Source of the DNA: Cryptomeria japonica
Taxonomy: Eukaryota > Streptophyta > Pinopsida > Cupressales > Cupressaceae
Length of the DNA stretch: 64,000 bases
Direction: 5' to 3'
Assembly: GCF_030272615.1 (NCBI RefSeq)
Contig: NC_081413.1
Coordinates: 24,922,966 to 24,986,965, forward strand
A program made the translations under genes and the position numbers. Below are positions 24,831 through 36,888 of the stretch, piece by piece. A model generated the notes under the pieces. It did not search any database and was not told where the DNA came from. It saw only the letters and a program-made list of their open reading frames with translations. Numbering within the stretch: the stretch's first letter is position 1; each line of letters starts with the position of its first letter.

Positions 24831-27800
24831 CTATTGTGAGTAATCTTGGGTAGCAACCTCAACCTGAGATTTCTTCTTTGTCTTTAGCATGGCTTGCCAC
24901 CTGTCCACCTCTTTGTCTGTTGGCCACCTGAATGCCTTTACCTCTTCTAGCTTTGCTACTGAATCTGTCCATCTGGCATCTGTAACTGCCCTAGACTCAA
25001 CAATAAATTTTGCATGGTCAACCTCAACCTTGAACATTGAATCAAGCAGACTGTTAAGGAAATCAGCATCAACCTGTTCATTTACATGCTTGATTATTTC
25101 TTCTTGCTCTAGAATCAAATCAAATTCGCTATTCCAATCAGAAATTGATTTCAACTGTCCATTACTACCATAAATTGAAGGCACCAATTTACTATAACCT
25201 TCCCCAAATGTCTGCAATTTTTCATTTATAAGCACATCCTTCCCTGTGAAAAATGCATAAGTTGCATTCATTACCTCCACCATGTCTTTGGTGTCACTGA
25301 TCTTGGGAGGGAACTCGTCACTATACATCATTGTAGTATCTAGCTTATCCATTAATCTGCTTCTTCCTGACCAAACATTGAACAAAGGTCCAAGAAAAGT
25401 GACAGCCTTTGAGGATGTTTTACTTGCCTCTATCAAAGAAATGTGCAAATCATGCACTACCATCAATTTTCCTTTCAATACATTAATCTTGTGTTTCAGA
25501 ATTCCTGACACAACAGAGATAGCCTTGACATTTTGTTCCTTTTCAAGCTTTTCAATTTTCCCTGTGTATTCCTCCATTTTTGCTGTCACATCAACTGGTA
25601 TTTCTTGTACTTGTTTTGTAATCTATATTGGAGGGGGCTCATTTGCAATTTTTTCTTTCAAATCCACTAGCTCTTCCTCCAGAGCACCCTTCTTCATTAG
25701 TGTCTCTTCATATTTTTTATTCAATGTAATCAATGGGGTATATGTTTCTGTGTATCTTCTTGACAAATCCTCTGTTTTTGATAAATTCATGAAAGAAACT
25801 TGAGTCAAAAAAGAGGCAATCTCCGTGTCAGTTGTGTTTTGCAAGTTCCAGATCATTCTGTCAGCTTTCTTTTCTACTTGGATATTTAGAAGGTGGGGCT
25901 TTTGAGTGGAAGGGGCCAAAGACCAAGCAGCAAGTATCTTTGACTTAGGATTAAATCCTGATCCTCTTATTACATCTCCAATTTCAAATTCAGTTCCTGA
26001 ACATTGGGTCCTCTTGCTTCCTAATCTGATCAATAATAAAAGTAGACTGGATATCTCAGTCAGGCATCATAATCATACCAGTACTCTTAATCAATTGTCT
26101 TGCCTGTTCCACGGATATTTGCTCCCTGTCAGGATCATATTGCTGCAGTGCCTCGATGATCTCCTATTTCTTTTCTTCATTTGCTTCCTCTATGATCAGA
26201 TTTTGTCTTAATTGTTTTTGTTTCAATCTTGACAAAAAACTTTTAAATTCATCCGACTTAATAAAGTCATCATCTTTCATGAATTCATTTGACAACATCA
26301 CACGCTCATCAAAGCCTTGAGCAAGGGCTTCATTTGCTTCTCCCTGTTCTTCATTCTGCCCTGCTTCTCTGAGATGTGTCCTTATTTGATGAAAGTATTG
26401 TCCTTGTTCTGTAACAATTGCTCTAGTAGGGTCTCTCCTCACAATTGTACCGACCTCACTGGTTTTTTGTTTCTTTGCAGCTGGGGTATATTGAACTTCA
26501 TCCCCACTCTCTACATCATCAGCATGAGCAGACACACTAAGTGGCCTCTTGCCATGTGAAGAATGTACATCTTGGGGGTCTTGCTGCTAAGAAGCCACTT
26601 CAGAATCTTGAATTGGAGGCATTTGTTCCATCAGAGTTTCATATAAACTCAACATTTTGTTAATCCTCTCCAAGTACGGGCTATCAGGGCAAAAACCTGA
26701 GAAACTAGGGTCAGCAGCCTTCAATTCTGCTTCAACTCTCATCAAATTTTTCCATTTTCTTCTCCTTTCTTGTACTTCATCTTTTCTCAGCAAATTTCTA
26801 ACCACATCTTCATCATCCAATGGTTCATGGTCCTTTATTGCGGCCCAAGGTGTCATTTTTGGCATTGCAATTTTAATAAATTGTTCCGGATCACAGAATC
26901 TAGACACAACATTAACCAACCTATACTGTTTAAGGAAATTGTTTACTTCATCAAAGCAACTCCTACCAATGGTAAAATCAGATGCAACCCAAAGCCTAGG
27001 AAGAAAAGAACCCTTCCTGTGTTTATCAAGGTATTTTTTTTCAACTAGGGTCAATTGCCAAATAAACTCCATAAAAGCAATCCTAATTGGAACAAACTTT
27101 GGTAAAATATGGGGAGGCTGAGGACACCCATAGACTCTGATCACAGAAAAGTTATCAAAAAAATAAAAGTCCCCCCAGTTATGTGAAATAGACCAGTTTG
27201 GGACAAACTGGTAAGGTCTCAAAACTCTCCTAACATCAATTGACAATCGTTCCCTAATTATTCCTAGCATTTCCATAATTGGCGAAACAATCCAATTTTC
27301 AAAGAAAAGGAAAGAAGAATGGGGAGAACTATTGTCCCAAACCTGGGTCCATCTTTGTATTGGTATTAAGACACCGAGTTCTTCTTTGAAAAGCTCCAAT
27401 TCTTTATCCAAGAACTCAACATTATAGAACAAGATTAAATGCATCAACAATGAATAATGCTTGAATGTAGGGCTGGGTGCACCACTCTGAATTTCAACTA
27501 GAGCATTATGAATGTGTTCAACCACATAGCCCACATAATCGTAATCTTTGTTAACATCTAGCTATTGAATGTCCATGGCCATCATCAGTAATTCAACTGA
27601 CACTGTTGAATCTCCATCAAAACCCAACACTCTGCATAATCCATAGATTGTACAATGCATATAATGGTGGAAAGCTGTGATGTCAAATGGTGGTTCGATA
27701 CTCTCTGGAATTATAACCGGCTTCCTATCCACCCTAGGCATGTATCTAGGGATTGCATGCTTCTTGATAACACCTTTGTATTTGTCATAATCCTCTGCAA

Positions 27801-28311
27801 TCCGCTCCAAATCTATATTTGTACATGTAGAACCAGTAATTTGGAAAGCTTCAACAAAGCTAGCTCTATTAATTGAAACTAGGGCAGACTGGTTCTTTCT
27901 TCTAATTACCCTAGATATTGGGCAATAGCGTTTGGCCAACTCTTTGATCAAATCCACATCAACATACACATCTAGCAAAATTAACTTTTCCATATTTAAA
28001 TCCCAAGGGTTTGACATCGGGACACCCTTAACCCTATTATTCCAGAAATACTTAAACAGAGCATAACCAGTCATATTAGGCATGGTAAGGTTTTTGCATT
28101 GGCTAAATAAATCTCTCCATGCCAAATTATTTGTATTAAAAGCAACGAAAGTCCCTAGCATCAAATCTACAAATTCCTCTTTGTATTTCTTAACCATCAT
28201 TTCCTCAGTGGCACTGGCCTTGGAACCTCCGAGTTCTCCTGCTCCACTTGTCGTGGCCTTGGGCTTGGGTTTGGGCTTGGAACCTCCAATAGCACTCGTC
28301 GCCTGGCTCAT
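24831..28311 (-). pseudogene. Decayed single ORF of about 1,160 codons, unknown function
   Basis: I do not recognise this protein. Five open segments (28311-27562, 27534-26587, 26535-26164, 26033-25623, 25589-24831) read as one protein. The first three are in one frame and the last two in another, with a frameshift near 26030. Stops are TAG at 27562, 26587, 26164 and 25623, plus a TGA near 26060. The N-terminus MSQATSAIGGSKPKPKPKAT is Lys/Pro-rich. It is followed by a globular part with many Trp, Phe and Tyr (MTGYALFKYFWNNRVKGVPM; VWDNSSPHSSFLFFENWIVS), then an acidic middle (MSAHADDVESGDEVQYTPAA) and a long Glu/Lys-rich, coiled-coil-like C-terminus (MEEYTGKIEKLEKEQNVKAI). I see no RT, integrase, transposase, protease or zinc knuckle. 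Its place between related TCGC-rich flanks suggests an extra ORF of a retroelement or DNA transposon rather than a host gene. Confidence 0.75.
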
Positions 28312-28399
28312 TTTAGATGTAGGAGAAAAACTTAACCAATTTTTTTAAATTTTCTGAGTTCTCACACCCAACACTCTGAATTCTCCAATGTTGTTGCAG

Positions 28400-30070
28400 A
28401 GCTCAATTCACTGGATTACCTCGAAGATAGAATACATTAATGCAATTATACAAAACCTCGGCTCAATAATGCAATTTATGGTATTTACTATTTGGGCGTC
28501 GTCACTTCTCTCGGTATCAACTCTCAAGTCTCATTAATTGCCACACTTGCATAAACTAGCTAGTAGCTACAGTCTGTGGCATTAATTCAAACTTCAAACT
28601 GAAGTGCTTGAGCGAAATTTGAATTCATGCCCTTATATTTGATTGGCGATTGGCATTCAAAACTTTTACAGAACCTGGCAAACAAGTCCACGTGTTAGCG
28701 AGTTAGCGACAATGCTGCCTAATCCTCTTAATCGCAAGCTCGCAACCTCTTTTACGAATCCTCAAAGAATCTTGCAAGTGAGAGATAGCCGTTGATCTAA
28801 AAAACAACTTATTTCATCGCAAGCTCACAACTAGAAACTTAACTTGACTTAAACCCTTGCTATCCCGCGATAAGAAGACACTTACCCGCCATCACATGCT
28901 CGCAACACTTTTTGACTTAAGACTTACAAACCCACAAGCATGCGATGACCACAAAATCAGACCAAAGCTAAACAACTTCAAAACCTGCGAGCAAGCGACT
29001 TAAACCCATCGCATGATTGCAAATTAAAATGACCTAACTTCGAACACCTTGCGACCTTGCGATAACATAAAATCACATCCAGTCGCAACCTCGCAACATA
29101 AAATGGTATTTGGGAATGGGCGCCGTCATTAATGCAATTGTACAAATGTCAAAATCTTGGCTAGATCATGCAAGCCGTCACTTCTCTCAAGTCTCATTAA
29201 TTGCCACACTTGCATGAACTAGCTACTATGGCATTTGATTGCGATTGCCATTCAAAACTTTTACAGAACTCAACAAACAAGTCCATGTGTTTAATCCCCA
29301 TCTTTAATCGCACACTCTCAACCGGTTATAACAATTAGGAAAGGAACTGGCGAGTTAGCGACAATGCTACCAAATCCTCTTAATGGCAAGCTCACAACCC
29401 CTTTTACGAATCCTCAAAGAATCTCACGAGTGAGCGACAGTCGTTGATCTTCATCAAGCCCTTCAGTCGCAACCTCGCAACATTATTTGTAATATTCTTT
29501 CTTTACCTCTGAGCTGGCGACCATTGCAAATCTAACAAAATAACTTATTTCATCGCAAGCTCGCAACTCGAAACTTAACTTGACTTAAACCCTTGCAATC
29601 CCACGACAACAAGGCACTTAAGCACCATCGCATGCTTGCAACACTTTTTGACTTAAGACTTACAAACCGGCGAGCATGCGATGACCACAAAATTAGACCA
29701 AAACTGACCTGTCGCCAGATCGCAACTTAAAATGCTAAACAACTTCAAAACCTGCGAGCAAGCGACGAAACCAACTAAGCTGTGATACAAACTACATCGC
29801 ATGATCGCAAATTAAAATGACTTAACCACGAACACCTCACGACTGTGCGACAACATAAAATCACACCCAATCGCAAACTCGCGACCAAAGCGATTTCATT
29901 AACAATCTCCACCTTGCTAACATAAAATGCTAACGCTCAAAAAACAAGAGACCTCGTGATTTAAACCCAAACCAACAGGTCCAACACTCGCTAACTCACC
30001 AATTAAATTGTTAAACATGAAATTTATTTGCGAGTTAGAGATGAAACATTAAACATGTCTGACCAACCGG
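28400..30070. repeat. TCGC-word-rich segment, right part, internally duplicated
   Basis: It lies directly 5' of the unknown ORF. TCGCAAGCTCGCAAC, TGCGAGCAAGCGAC and AAAATGACCTAAC-type words recur. The block 28480-29080 is repeated with changes at 29100-29830: TTGCCACACTTGCAT, CCATTCAAAACTTTTACAGA, CAAGTCCA(C/T)GTGTT and CAAAACCTGCGAGCAAGCGA occur in both. The part near 29880-30000 aligns with 21050-21160 of the left segment in the same orientation. A TATA-like AAATAAATAGAGG is at about 30099 on the plus strand. Confidence 0.7.
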
Positions 30071-30543
30071 TTTGACCACACTTGACGATGACATGGACAA
30101 ATAAATAGAGGACAACTCAGATTTTCAACGCACGACAACTTTGGTTTACTAGCCAACTAAGACCAAAAAAAAAACACAAAACCCTATTCGCCATGAACAT
30201 CATTTTAAGCATTTACTGTAGAACAGTAGAAAGGTTCTAGCAGTAACGGTTATGCAGTATGAATAATTTTATGGATCTTGTGACACAAATTGTTGCATTT
30301 CATGTTCAACATAATGTGGAACCAAATACCAATTTACTAATAATTCAATTGTTTAGTAATAATTCAAAATCACAATTTAAAATATGAAATAAGTATCTGT
30401 TCTACTTCTGATTCCCAAATTGAAGGAATACAATATCAAAAACCATCAATGACAACTATAGTATTGCAATTTTGCAAATTGAAATTGTAATATGACTCAA
30501 GAACTGTAGTATAATTATAAATACCTATAAATTGACTGCTAAT
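30071..30543. other. No gene recognised
   Basis: AT-rich DNA between the TCGC-rich segment and the end of the hAT pseudogene. It may contain the 3' untranslated part and terminus of the hAT element, but I could not identify a terminal inverted repeat. Confidence 0.5.
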
Positions 30544-32210
30544 TCACTTCAGTGACTCAGTCCGACTGTTCGAGGCTTCTATATCCCAAATGGACTCAAG
30601 ATCCAAAAACTGACTAGTACTAACAGGTTCATCTTCATTTTGAGTCGGGTATTCAAAAATGTCTTCGTCTTCATGTTGACTCTGAGTCTGCGATCCATCA
30701 TATTCATTTGTCTCAACACTAGCACTAGCAGTAACACCACCAGCTTTTAAAGTGTTGCACACCCCTCGTCTTTCACGCATGGAATTCCAGATTGCCAGTG
30801 CCCTATCATATGGAAAATCTCTAACATTATACTGGGTTACAAACAACCTCAAGCAAGTTTCCAAATTCTTGTCTAATTTGTTTCTGATCTTTGATTTCAA
30901 AAGCCCTAATGCACTGAAAACTCTCTCATCTTCCACCGACCCCAATATCATTGTTTGACATAAATCAACAAGTTTCAAATATTCTGGTATTGCAATACGC
31001 AATGCTTCACTTTGATCTATCCTTTTCCAAAGCCTTGTGATTGATCCAGGTTCAAATGGATTCTCCAAGTTAACCAACTGCTGTTTCATAACCAATGCAA
31101 ACTGTTTGCATTGTTTTCTAAGATGATCTAAATTTAAAATTTCTTCTATTGGCTGTCCATTGCAATATGCATCTTTTGAAAATGTCAATATCAATTCCTC
31201 TAGTTTTTTATGATACATCTTTGCGTCATTTGGATTATCTCCAATTGAATGCCAAAATTGAGGATACACACAACCCATGGCTTCAAGTATTTCTTCTCGA
31301 GGGAATCTTTCACGAATCTCAATTGAAAGTTCATATGCAATAGACTTCAAATTATCACTAACAGATTTAACAATCCTGTCAAAATCTTCCTTTTTAACTG
31401 GTAGTGCTCTGCCTCGCTTGCCCGTCTTAGATTGGTGCATTGGTATCTAAAATCCTTTTACAAAGACACATAGCTCATTTTTGGTATTGAAATGTAAAAA
31501 AATTTCAGCATGACTCAAATTTGTAATTATCTGCCACCTAAACAAATTTGGGCTTCGCCCTGTTAGATCTGGATATAGACCATCCAAGCTCAAGCATGTC
31601 ATTTTACGTAGAGTTCTATACTCATTGATATACATAGTTCTATCTTGGGCTTTCTTAACAAGTTTTTTCATTGAATCCAGCATGGGGAGAAGACTAGCTA
31701 AAGTTAACAGAGTCTCTATATCACTTAACTTATGTAAGAGATCAGGAGATTTGTCTACTATGAGGCGTTGCTCATACATTAGACTGATCAAGGATTGATA
31801 TTCTGTTAGAACTCGTTCCGCTGGTCCATGCAAGGAGATCCATCTGGTCTCAACATCCCTGAGAAGCTTGTTTCCTCCTGTTACTCCATCAGTAAAAATC
31901 TGAAATTCTGCAAAATGTTTAGGACTTCGGTAGAAGTATGAGTGGATCTCATGGACCAGATCTTCAACTTTTGACACTTTAGGGAAATTGCTTACAATTA
32001 TATATGCTAAATTCATTCGATGGGCCATGCAGTGAATGCCAACCATGTATGGTGCAATACTAGTTTGTAATCTTGTGCAAAGACCAGTCCTTTGACCTTG
32101 CATTACTGCAGCTCCATTAGCTCCAACACAGATCAACTTCTTGGCAATTGTCAAGTCATCCATATCAGCAATTTCATTCAAAGCTTTCTTAACTTCCCCC
32201 CTGCAATGCC
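30544..32210 (-). pseudogene. hAT-type transposase pseudogene, N-terminus missing
   Basis: hAT transposases cut and paste DNA elements with an RNase H-like core and end in a dimerisation domain. The frame reads EVKKALNEIADMDDLTIAKK, then CVGANGAAVMQGQRTGLCTR, IHCMAHRMNLAYIIV, KVEDLVHEIHSYFYRSPKHF and VETRWISLHGPAERVLTEYQ. The C-terminal hAT signature is VEDERVFSALGLLKSKIRNK. This is the plant family usually annotated as an uncharacterised hAT-like or ZNF862-like protein. The position that is usually Asp in the GADG motif is Asn here (GANG), so catalysis should be lost. A TAG at 31449-31447 (KGF*IPMH) breaks the frame; it fits CAG to TAG. The BED finger and N-terminal half are absent because the sequence joins dispersed copy F at about 32210. 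Confidence 0.88.
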
Positions 32211-33030
32211 TTCTGAAAGGAATGAGAATTTTTAATCTCAATCCCCCCTGCAATGCTTCAATTGGATGGTTTCAAGGGTATTTATAGGAAGCCAAACAAC
32301 ATAAAAAGCAATGTGAAGAGATTTGCCTCATAGCATTAGGGGATCAATGCATTGCGTGGTGGGCCGCAGCACTCAAAGTTGAATGCCACTCTCACCGCAC
32401 ATCTTTTTCCAATTTTTTAATTCAACAAGACCTCATCACATAATTAGGAGTGGAATTTTACGGACTTGTGATTTTTTTTCCATATATCAATTATACAGCC
32501 CGTGGAAGCCATTGTTTACTGTCAAAAAAGCCATCATGTGGTCAATATTACTCTTTACTATGGGTATGTCTATTAAAGAAATATCTGGGACATCCGAATT
32601 ATTGTGAAATGTAAGTATGCCACTTTTCTTGTATATATAGAAAAATATAAAGTTGTATCAAACATAATTGAAAATTCAATTCAAATCGTAAATTTGTTAA
32701 AAAAAAACAATTAAATATAATATAATAGAAAATGGTTTATAATATTTACTAATTGTTATATAGTATTAAATATTATTAGTAATAATATTTTAATTATATT
32801 AATAAAAATATTAATAATGATTGTAAAGCATATCATATTTCAAATCATTCATTTTTCAAACAATATTTTTAATTTTCATAAACTGTATTTAAGTCAAGTT
32901 AGTGATTTTTAGGAAGGTAAGAGATGGATTGTGGCATGATTGTATTTCCATAAGAGGAAAGCCTTATTCTTTACCACAACTCCCATTTGGAAATTTGTGG
33001 ATGCTAAGAACATTTTCAAATAGATGATAA
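32211..33030 (-). repeat. Dispersed unit, copy F, fused to the hAT pseudogene
   Basis: From 32211 rightward the sequence is the reverse complement of the promoter half of the dispersed unit. It contains CTTCCTATAAATACCC, GCTGCGGCCCACCACGCAAT and, near 33000, the GGAAATTTGTG motif. Only the outermost bases of the foldback (CTTTCAGAA, 32211-32219) remain; hAT sequence starts immediately beyond. The upstream end dissolves into the 33038-33375 microsatellite. Confidence 0.85.
32279..32286 (-). promoter_or_regulatory. TATA box of copy F, now upstream of the hAT pseudogene
   Basis: Minus-strand TATAAATA in CTTCCTATAAATACCCTTG. In copies A to E this box precedes the foldback by 68 nt. Here the foldback is replaced by the hAT coding sequence, which starts about 67 nt downstream in the same transcriptional direction. 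Confidence 0.65.
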
Positions 33031-33037
33031 AGTGAAT

Positions 33038-33375
33038 ATACATGTGTATACATACATACATACATACATACATGTATATATGTATATGTGTGTATGTATA
33101 TATATATGTATATCTGTACACACACACACACAAACACATATGTATGTATGTATACTTACATACATAAATACACACATACATACATACATACATGTGTATA
33201 TGCATATGTATATGTATGTATTTATATACACATACACATACACATACACATAGATATATACATATGTGTGTATGTGTGTATGTGTGTATGTATGTATGTA
33301 TATATGTATGTATGTGTGTATGTGTGTATGTGTGTGTGTGTGTACACACGCACACATACATACATACATAGATAC
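33038..33375. repeat. Compound (CATA)n/(TG)n microsatellite
   Basis: Tracts of CATA, TATG, CA and TG repeat units alternate over about 340 bp. The long open frames on both strands here are artefacts of the repeat. Confidence 0.97.
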
Positions 33376-35989
33376 ATAAATATCATAGGAGTGACTAAAA
33401 AAATCATGTTCTAGGGGAAACCACCTCTAGGTGCCTTTGACAAGTACCGCGGTGAAAAATTGCTCACAAGTATGATATGTAATAAACTAGAATTTTCCAT
33501 CTTTTAGGACCTAATTTATTTCTCATCCTATTTCCATTTCATTAGTTGGTGTTTCCATCCATTGCATCCCATGCTTTTTCATTTAATGGGGCTAGGTGAC
33601 TACACCCTACATTAGAGAAAATCTTGGTTTATTTGTTCTGGATCACTTAGTGACTATGGTTCCTTCCATAGTAAAAGTATTTCATGCATTTCCCATACTT
33701 CTATAAATTAATGCAAACATCAACATGCACTTTCAAACCTTAAAACAAGAGTACACTTCAAACATGCACTTTTTAATAAGAATATCAAAAATCTATATCA
33801 ACATCAATAACATATATTAGTCACATCCCTTTCCATTATGAATATTTCCTTATCATTCATCAATTGTCTTGAATGGGATATTGCCTTCCCTAAACAATAA
33901 ATGATCTAATCCATCTTTTATTCCTTTACATGTACCATAGGTGCATAAGAAGGAACATGTGAAAATCTAAGGTAGTAAACATAGAGCATAAGAAGACAGG
34001 GGTTAAACAAGTCATATAGGAAAGCATGAAAACAAAGCATAACAAAAATGTAAGAAATATCCCCCCATAAGGAAACCAAACATTAAGCATAATAGATAAG
34101 GTGAAGTGAGAATATGAGGTGAAAAAATATTGAAGAATCAAAGAAGACAAATATAAGAATACATAAGGTAAATTATAACAACATACATGGCACAAGCATA
34201 TGAACCAAGTAGAGATGATAAAAGAATAGTCAATAATTTACTTGAGCAACATATGTGATCAAAGTTTCTTATGTTAATATGCACTACTAAATATGTTTTT
34301 ATACCATCCATATCATAATTACTAACATGAACACATAAGCATAAAGTGAGGAAAAAATAACACAAATTTCAATAACTAGTAAGAAGGCTTTAGTTCCAAA
34401 TATCTAACCAATGATTCATCTTCCTAATACAACCAAAAGATGTGGCATTATTAAAATGGATGCCTTCCATCTAGGTAGATAGCTATGTCATTATTTTGTA
34501 TCAAGTACTTTCTCTTTTATGTCATGTGCAACCTCAATATAGTGTGCTATTTTGAAGAAGATATAATGCTTGATTTGTGTGATTTGCTTTCATGTGATTC
34601 ATTTAACTCAGTGACAAAGGTGTGGTATTATTAGTAGGCTTAATTTTTATCTTCCTTTTTTCAATAAGTTTTTGAATTTTAGGTTTGGATGTAAAGTATC
34701 TATCCATAGAATGTCCATGTGTATGATGATAAGTTTTGAAAATATTTAGCCATATGTGGTACAAGCTTGGAGCTATACATTTGTTTGAGGAAAGGTAAGG
34801 TAATAAATTATCTTTACAAAAGTTACTCTAATATTATATGTGTAGGCTTATGAGGAATTAGGTATATTAAGGAGTAAACAAACTATTGCAAATGAACATC
34901 TTGGCCTGTGGGTATTTTTCAATGCGCAATTCCACCTATGTGATAATTTTATGTATTAGGAGAAACACGTGAAAAGTAGGTTCATGTCCATGAGAATATA
35001 TATAAACAAGATACCATCATCTACATACTTGTGCTTAGCACAAAAGAAAAAAATTTAACATGAAAAGAAGCATCTAAAGTACCATCATGATCATGATGTT
35101 ATAATTCCTTACCTTGAATCATAATGTCATTATGGCATCTATCTAGGAAAGCAATGAAATATTGATATCATGAGAGGAAAATTAACTAATATTAAGGTGT
35201 ATAACTTTTCGTCATGTAAGTTAAAACAATGTGATAGACTCAAATCAATATTAATAGAGCTAACATGAGATGTAGAAATCATGTGATTTTGATATAATGC
35301 ATCATTGTTTATAAAAGAAAATAATTTATTGAAAGCATGTGTTCTTGTGGACATTAGGTTATCATGCTATATAAGATAAGTGTCACCAAAAGAAAAAATT
35401 AATGTAATGAATATGTATGGATGGTCTAACCTCATTTCACAAAGTATTCATTATAATAGATGAGTCACAAATTAATTCATGTGATGGAATGACACTTTAA
35501 GTTAAAACATTATTATAATCAAAGATATTACAATCACTATTTATAGAAAAAATGAGATACATATAAGAGTTGTGGATAATAGTAATAATAATGTTAAAAA
35601 AGAAAAAAGAAAAAAAAGAAAACACAATGACTAAATCTTTAAAGAAAGTAAAGATATCAATGTGATAGTATAATATACTTCCATAAACAAAGGTGCTTGA
35701 AAGTAAAAACATTATTATGATGAAATACATTACAATCACTATCTATAGAAAAAATGGGAGACATAAGAATCATGTATGAATGTAAAATGACTAAATGCCT
35801 AAAAGAGAAAATATACTATATGTAGTATAACGTCTCCATAGACAAAATTGTCATTCCTTATGATAGAATACTATATAATTAAACAATGATGTTAAGGATC
35901 AAATATTATGAAGTGTAATAGTAGTCAAATATATATGACCATAAAAGTCCATGATGTACAAATATAGTAATGCAAAGCTATCAAATATA
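33376..35989. other. AT-rich DNA without recognisable genes
   Basis: All frames are short and AT-driven. One local imperfect duplication joins 35503-35580 and 35705-35770, sharing TTACAATCACTAT and TATAGAAAAAATG. Nothing else can be supported. Confidence 0.6.
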
Positions 35990-36723
35990 TATTTTCTTTC
36001 AATGGTGGGATCTGAGGACGCTCATTGTCGATGAGCGAACAAAATCGATCACTGTTGGGGTTAAACCCTGATTAGAGATGACATCAAAATTCTTTCCGTC
36101 TTTTTTAAAGTTCACTCTGTAGATGCAATAATCTATCACTCCTTTCACGAACCAATTATTATTTATCGATGAAAATTTATCTATTAAATTGAATATTAAT
36201 TAAAAATAGTCATACATTGCTATCTTTAAATTTAAATCTGTAATTTTGATCTACATGCCTTAATGATAGTGATACAGTGGCTTGGATCTCTGTTAACACT
36301 AAATACCAGGGACTAGGAGCTCCATCTTCTTGCACATATTAGCATGAATGTGCAAATCTCATAATGCAATCTGCATTTTAATAAAGTGGGAATATAGATA
36401 TTAAGGAGGAAAATTCATATTTGCCGAAAAGAAACTTCCATGAAAATAGCAGAAAAGAAATAAACATTATATTCCCTATCCAAAGGTAGATAACATTCAT
36501 GGGGATTTAATAAAACATATATGGTATAAATCAAAACCATCTGCTGTGCATGTTAGTTCATTCAAAAAAATATTGCTTGCATTGGCTTCAAGTCAAGAAT
36601 TGTTACCACATTTCATCTAGAAAATACGTGCTGGTTATGCTCATTTCAAACATTGCATTTCCTCAGAAGGTAGAGAGATCCCAACCATCTTATTTGAGAA
36701 AAAGCTAAACATGTTGCAAACCA

Positions 36724-36820
36724 CTTTCAGATGCACGCAGCTTGGCACGGTGCAATAGAACTAATATCACCTAGTGTAAAACATGCTCATTGGATCGTGC
36801 CAAACTACGGCTTCTGAAAG
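36724..36820 (-). ncRNA. MIR171-like foldback, copy C
   Basis: 97 nt on the minus strand with the invariant 5' arm TTTGGCACGATCCAATGAGC and 3' arm CACCGTGCCAAGCTGCGTGC. Relative to copy B the changes are mostly in the loop (GTTTTACACTAGGTGATATT), plus two in the lower stem. Confidence 0.55.
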
Positions 36821-36880
36821 GAATGAGCATTTTCTTCTCTCAATCTTCGCTGCAATGCCTGAATTAGATGGTTGCATGGG

Positions 36881-36888
36881 TATTTATA
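36881..36888 (-). promoter_or_regulatory. TATA box of copy C
   Basis: Minus-strand TATAAATA in TTCCTATAAATACCCATGC, 68 nt before the foldback. The inverted repeat GTGGCCCGCCAC lies about 75 bp upstream. Confidence 0.7.

Noticed and set aside
24889-28348. Plus-strand frames opposite the unknown ORF, including one of 173 codons
   Set aside because: The minus strand gives five consecutive segments that join into one frame series; the plus-strand frames are Ser/Phe/Leu-rich shadows of it.
20550-30070. CRISPR-like array reading of the TCGC-word repeats
   Set aside because: Words are short, variable, unevenly spaced and in an evidently plant nuclear context; there are no regular spacers and no cas genes.
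32909-33414. Several overlapping open frames on both strands
   Set aside because: They arise from the CATA/TG microsatellite, which has no stops in most frames.
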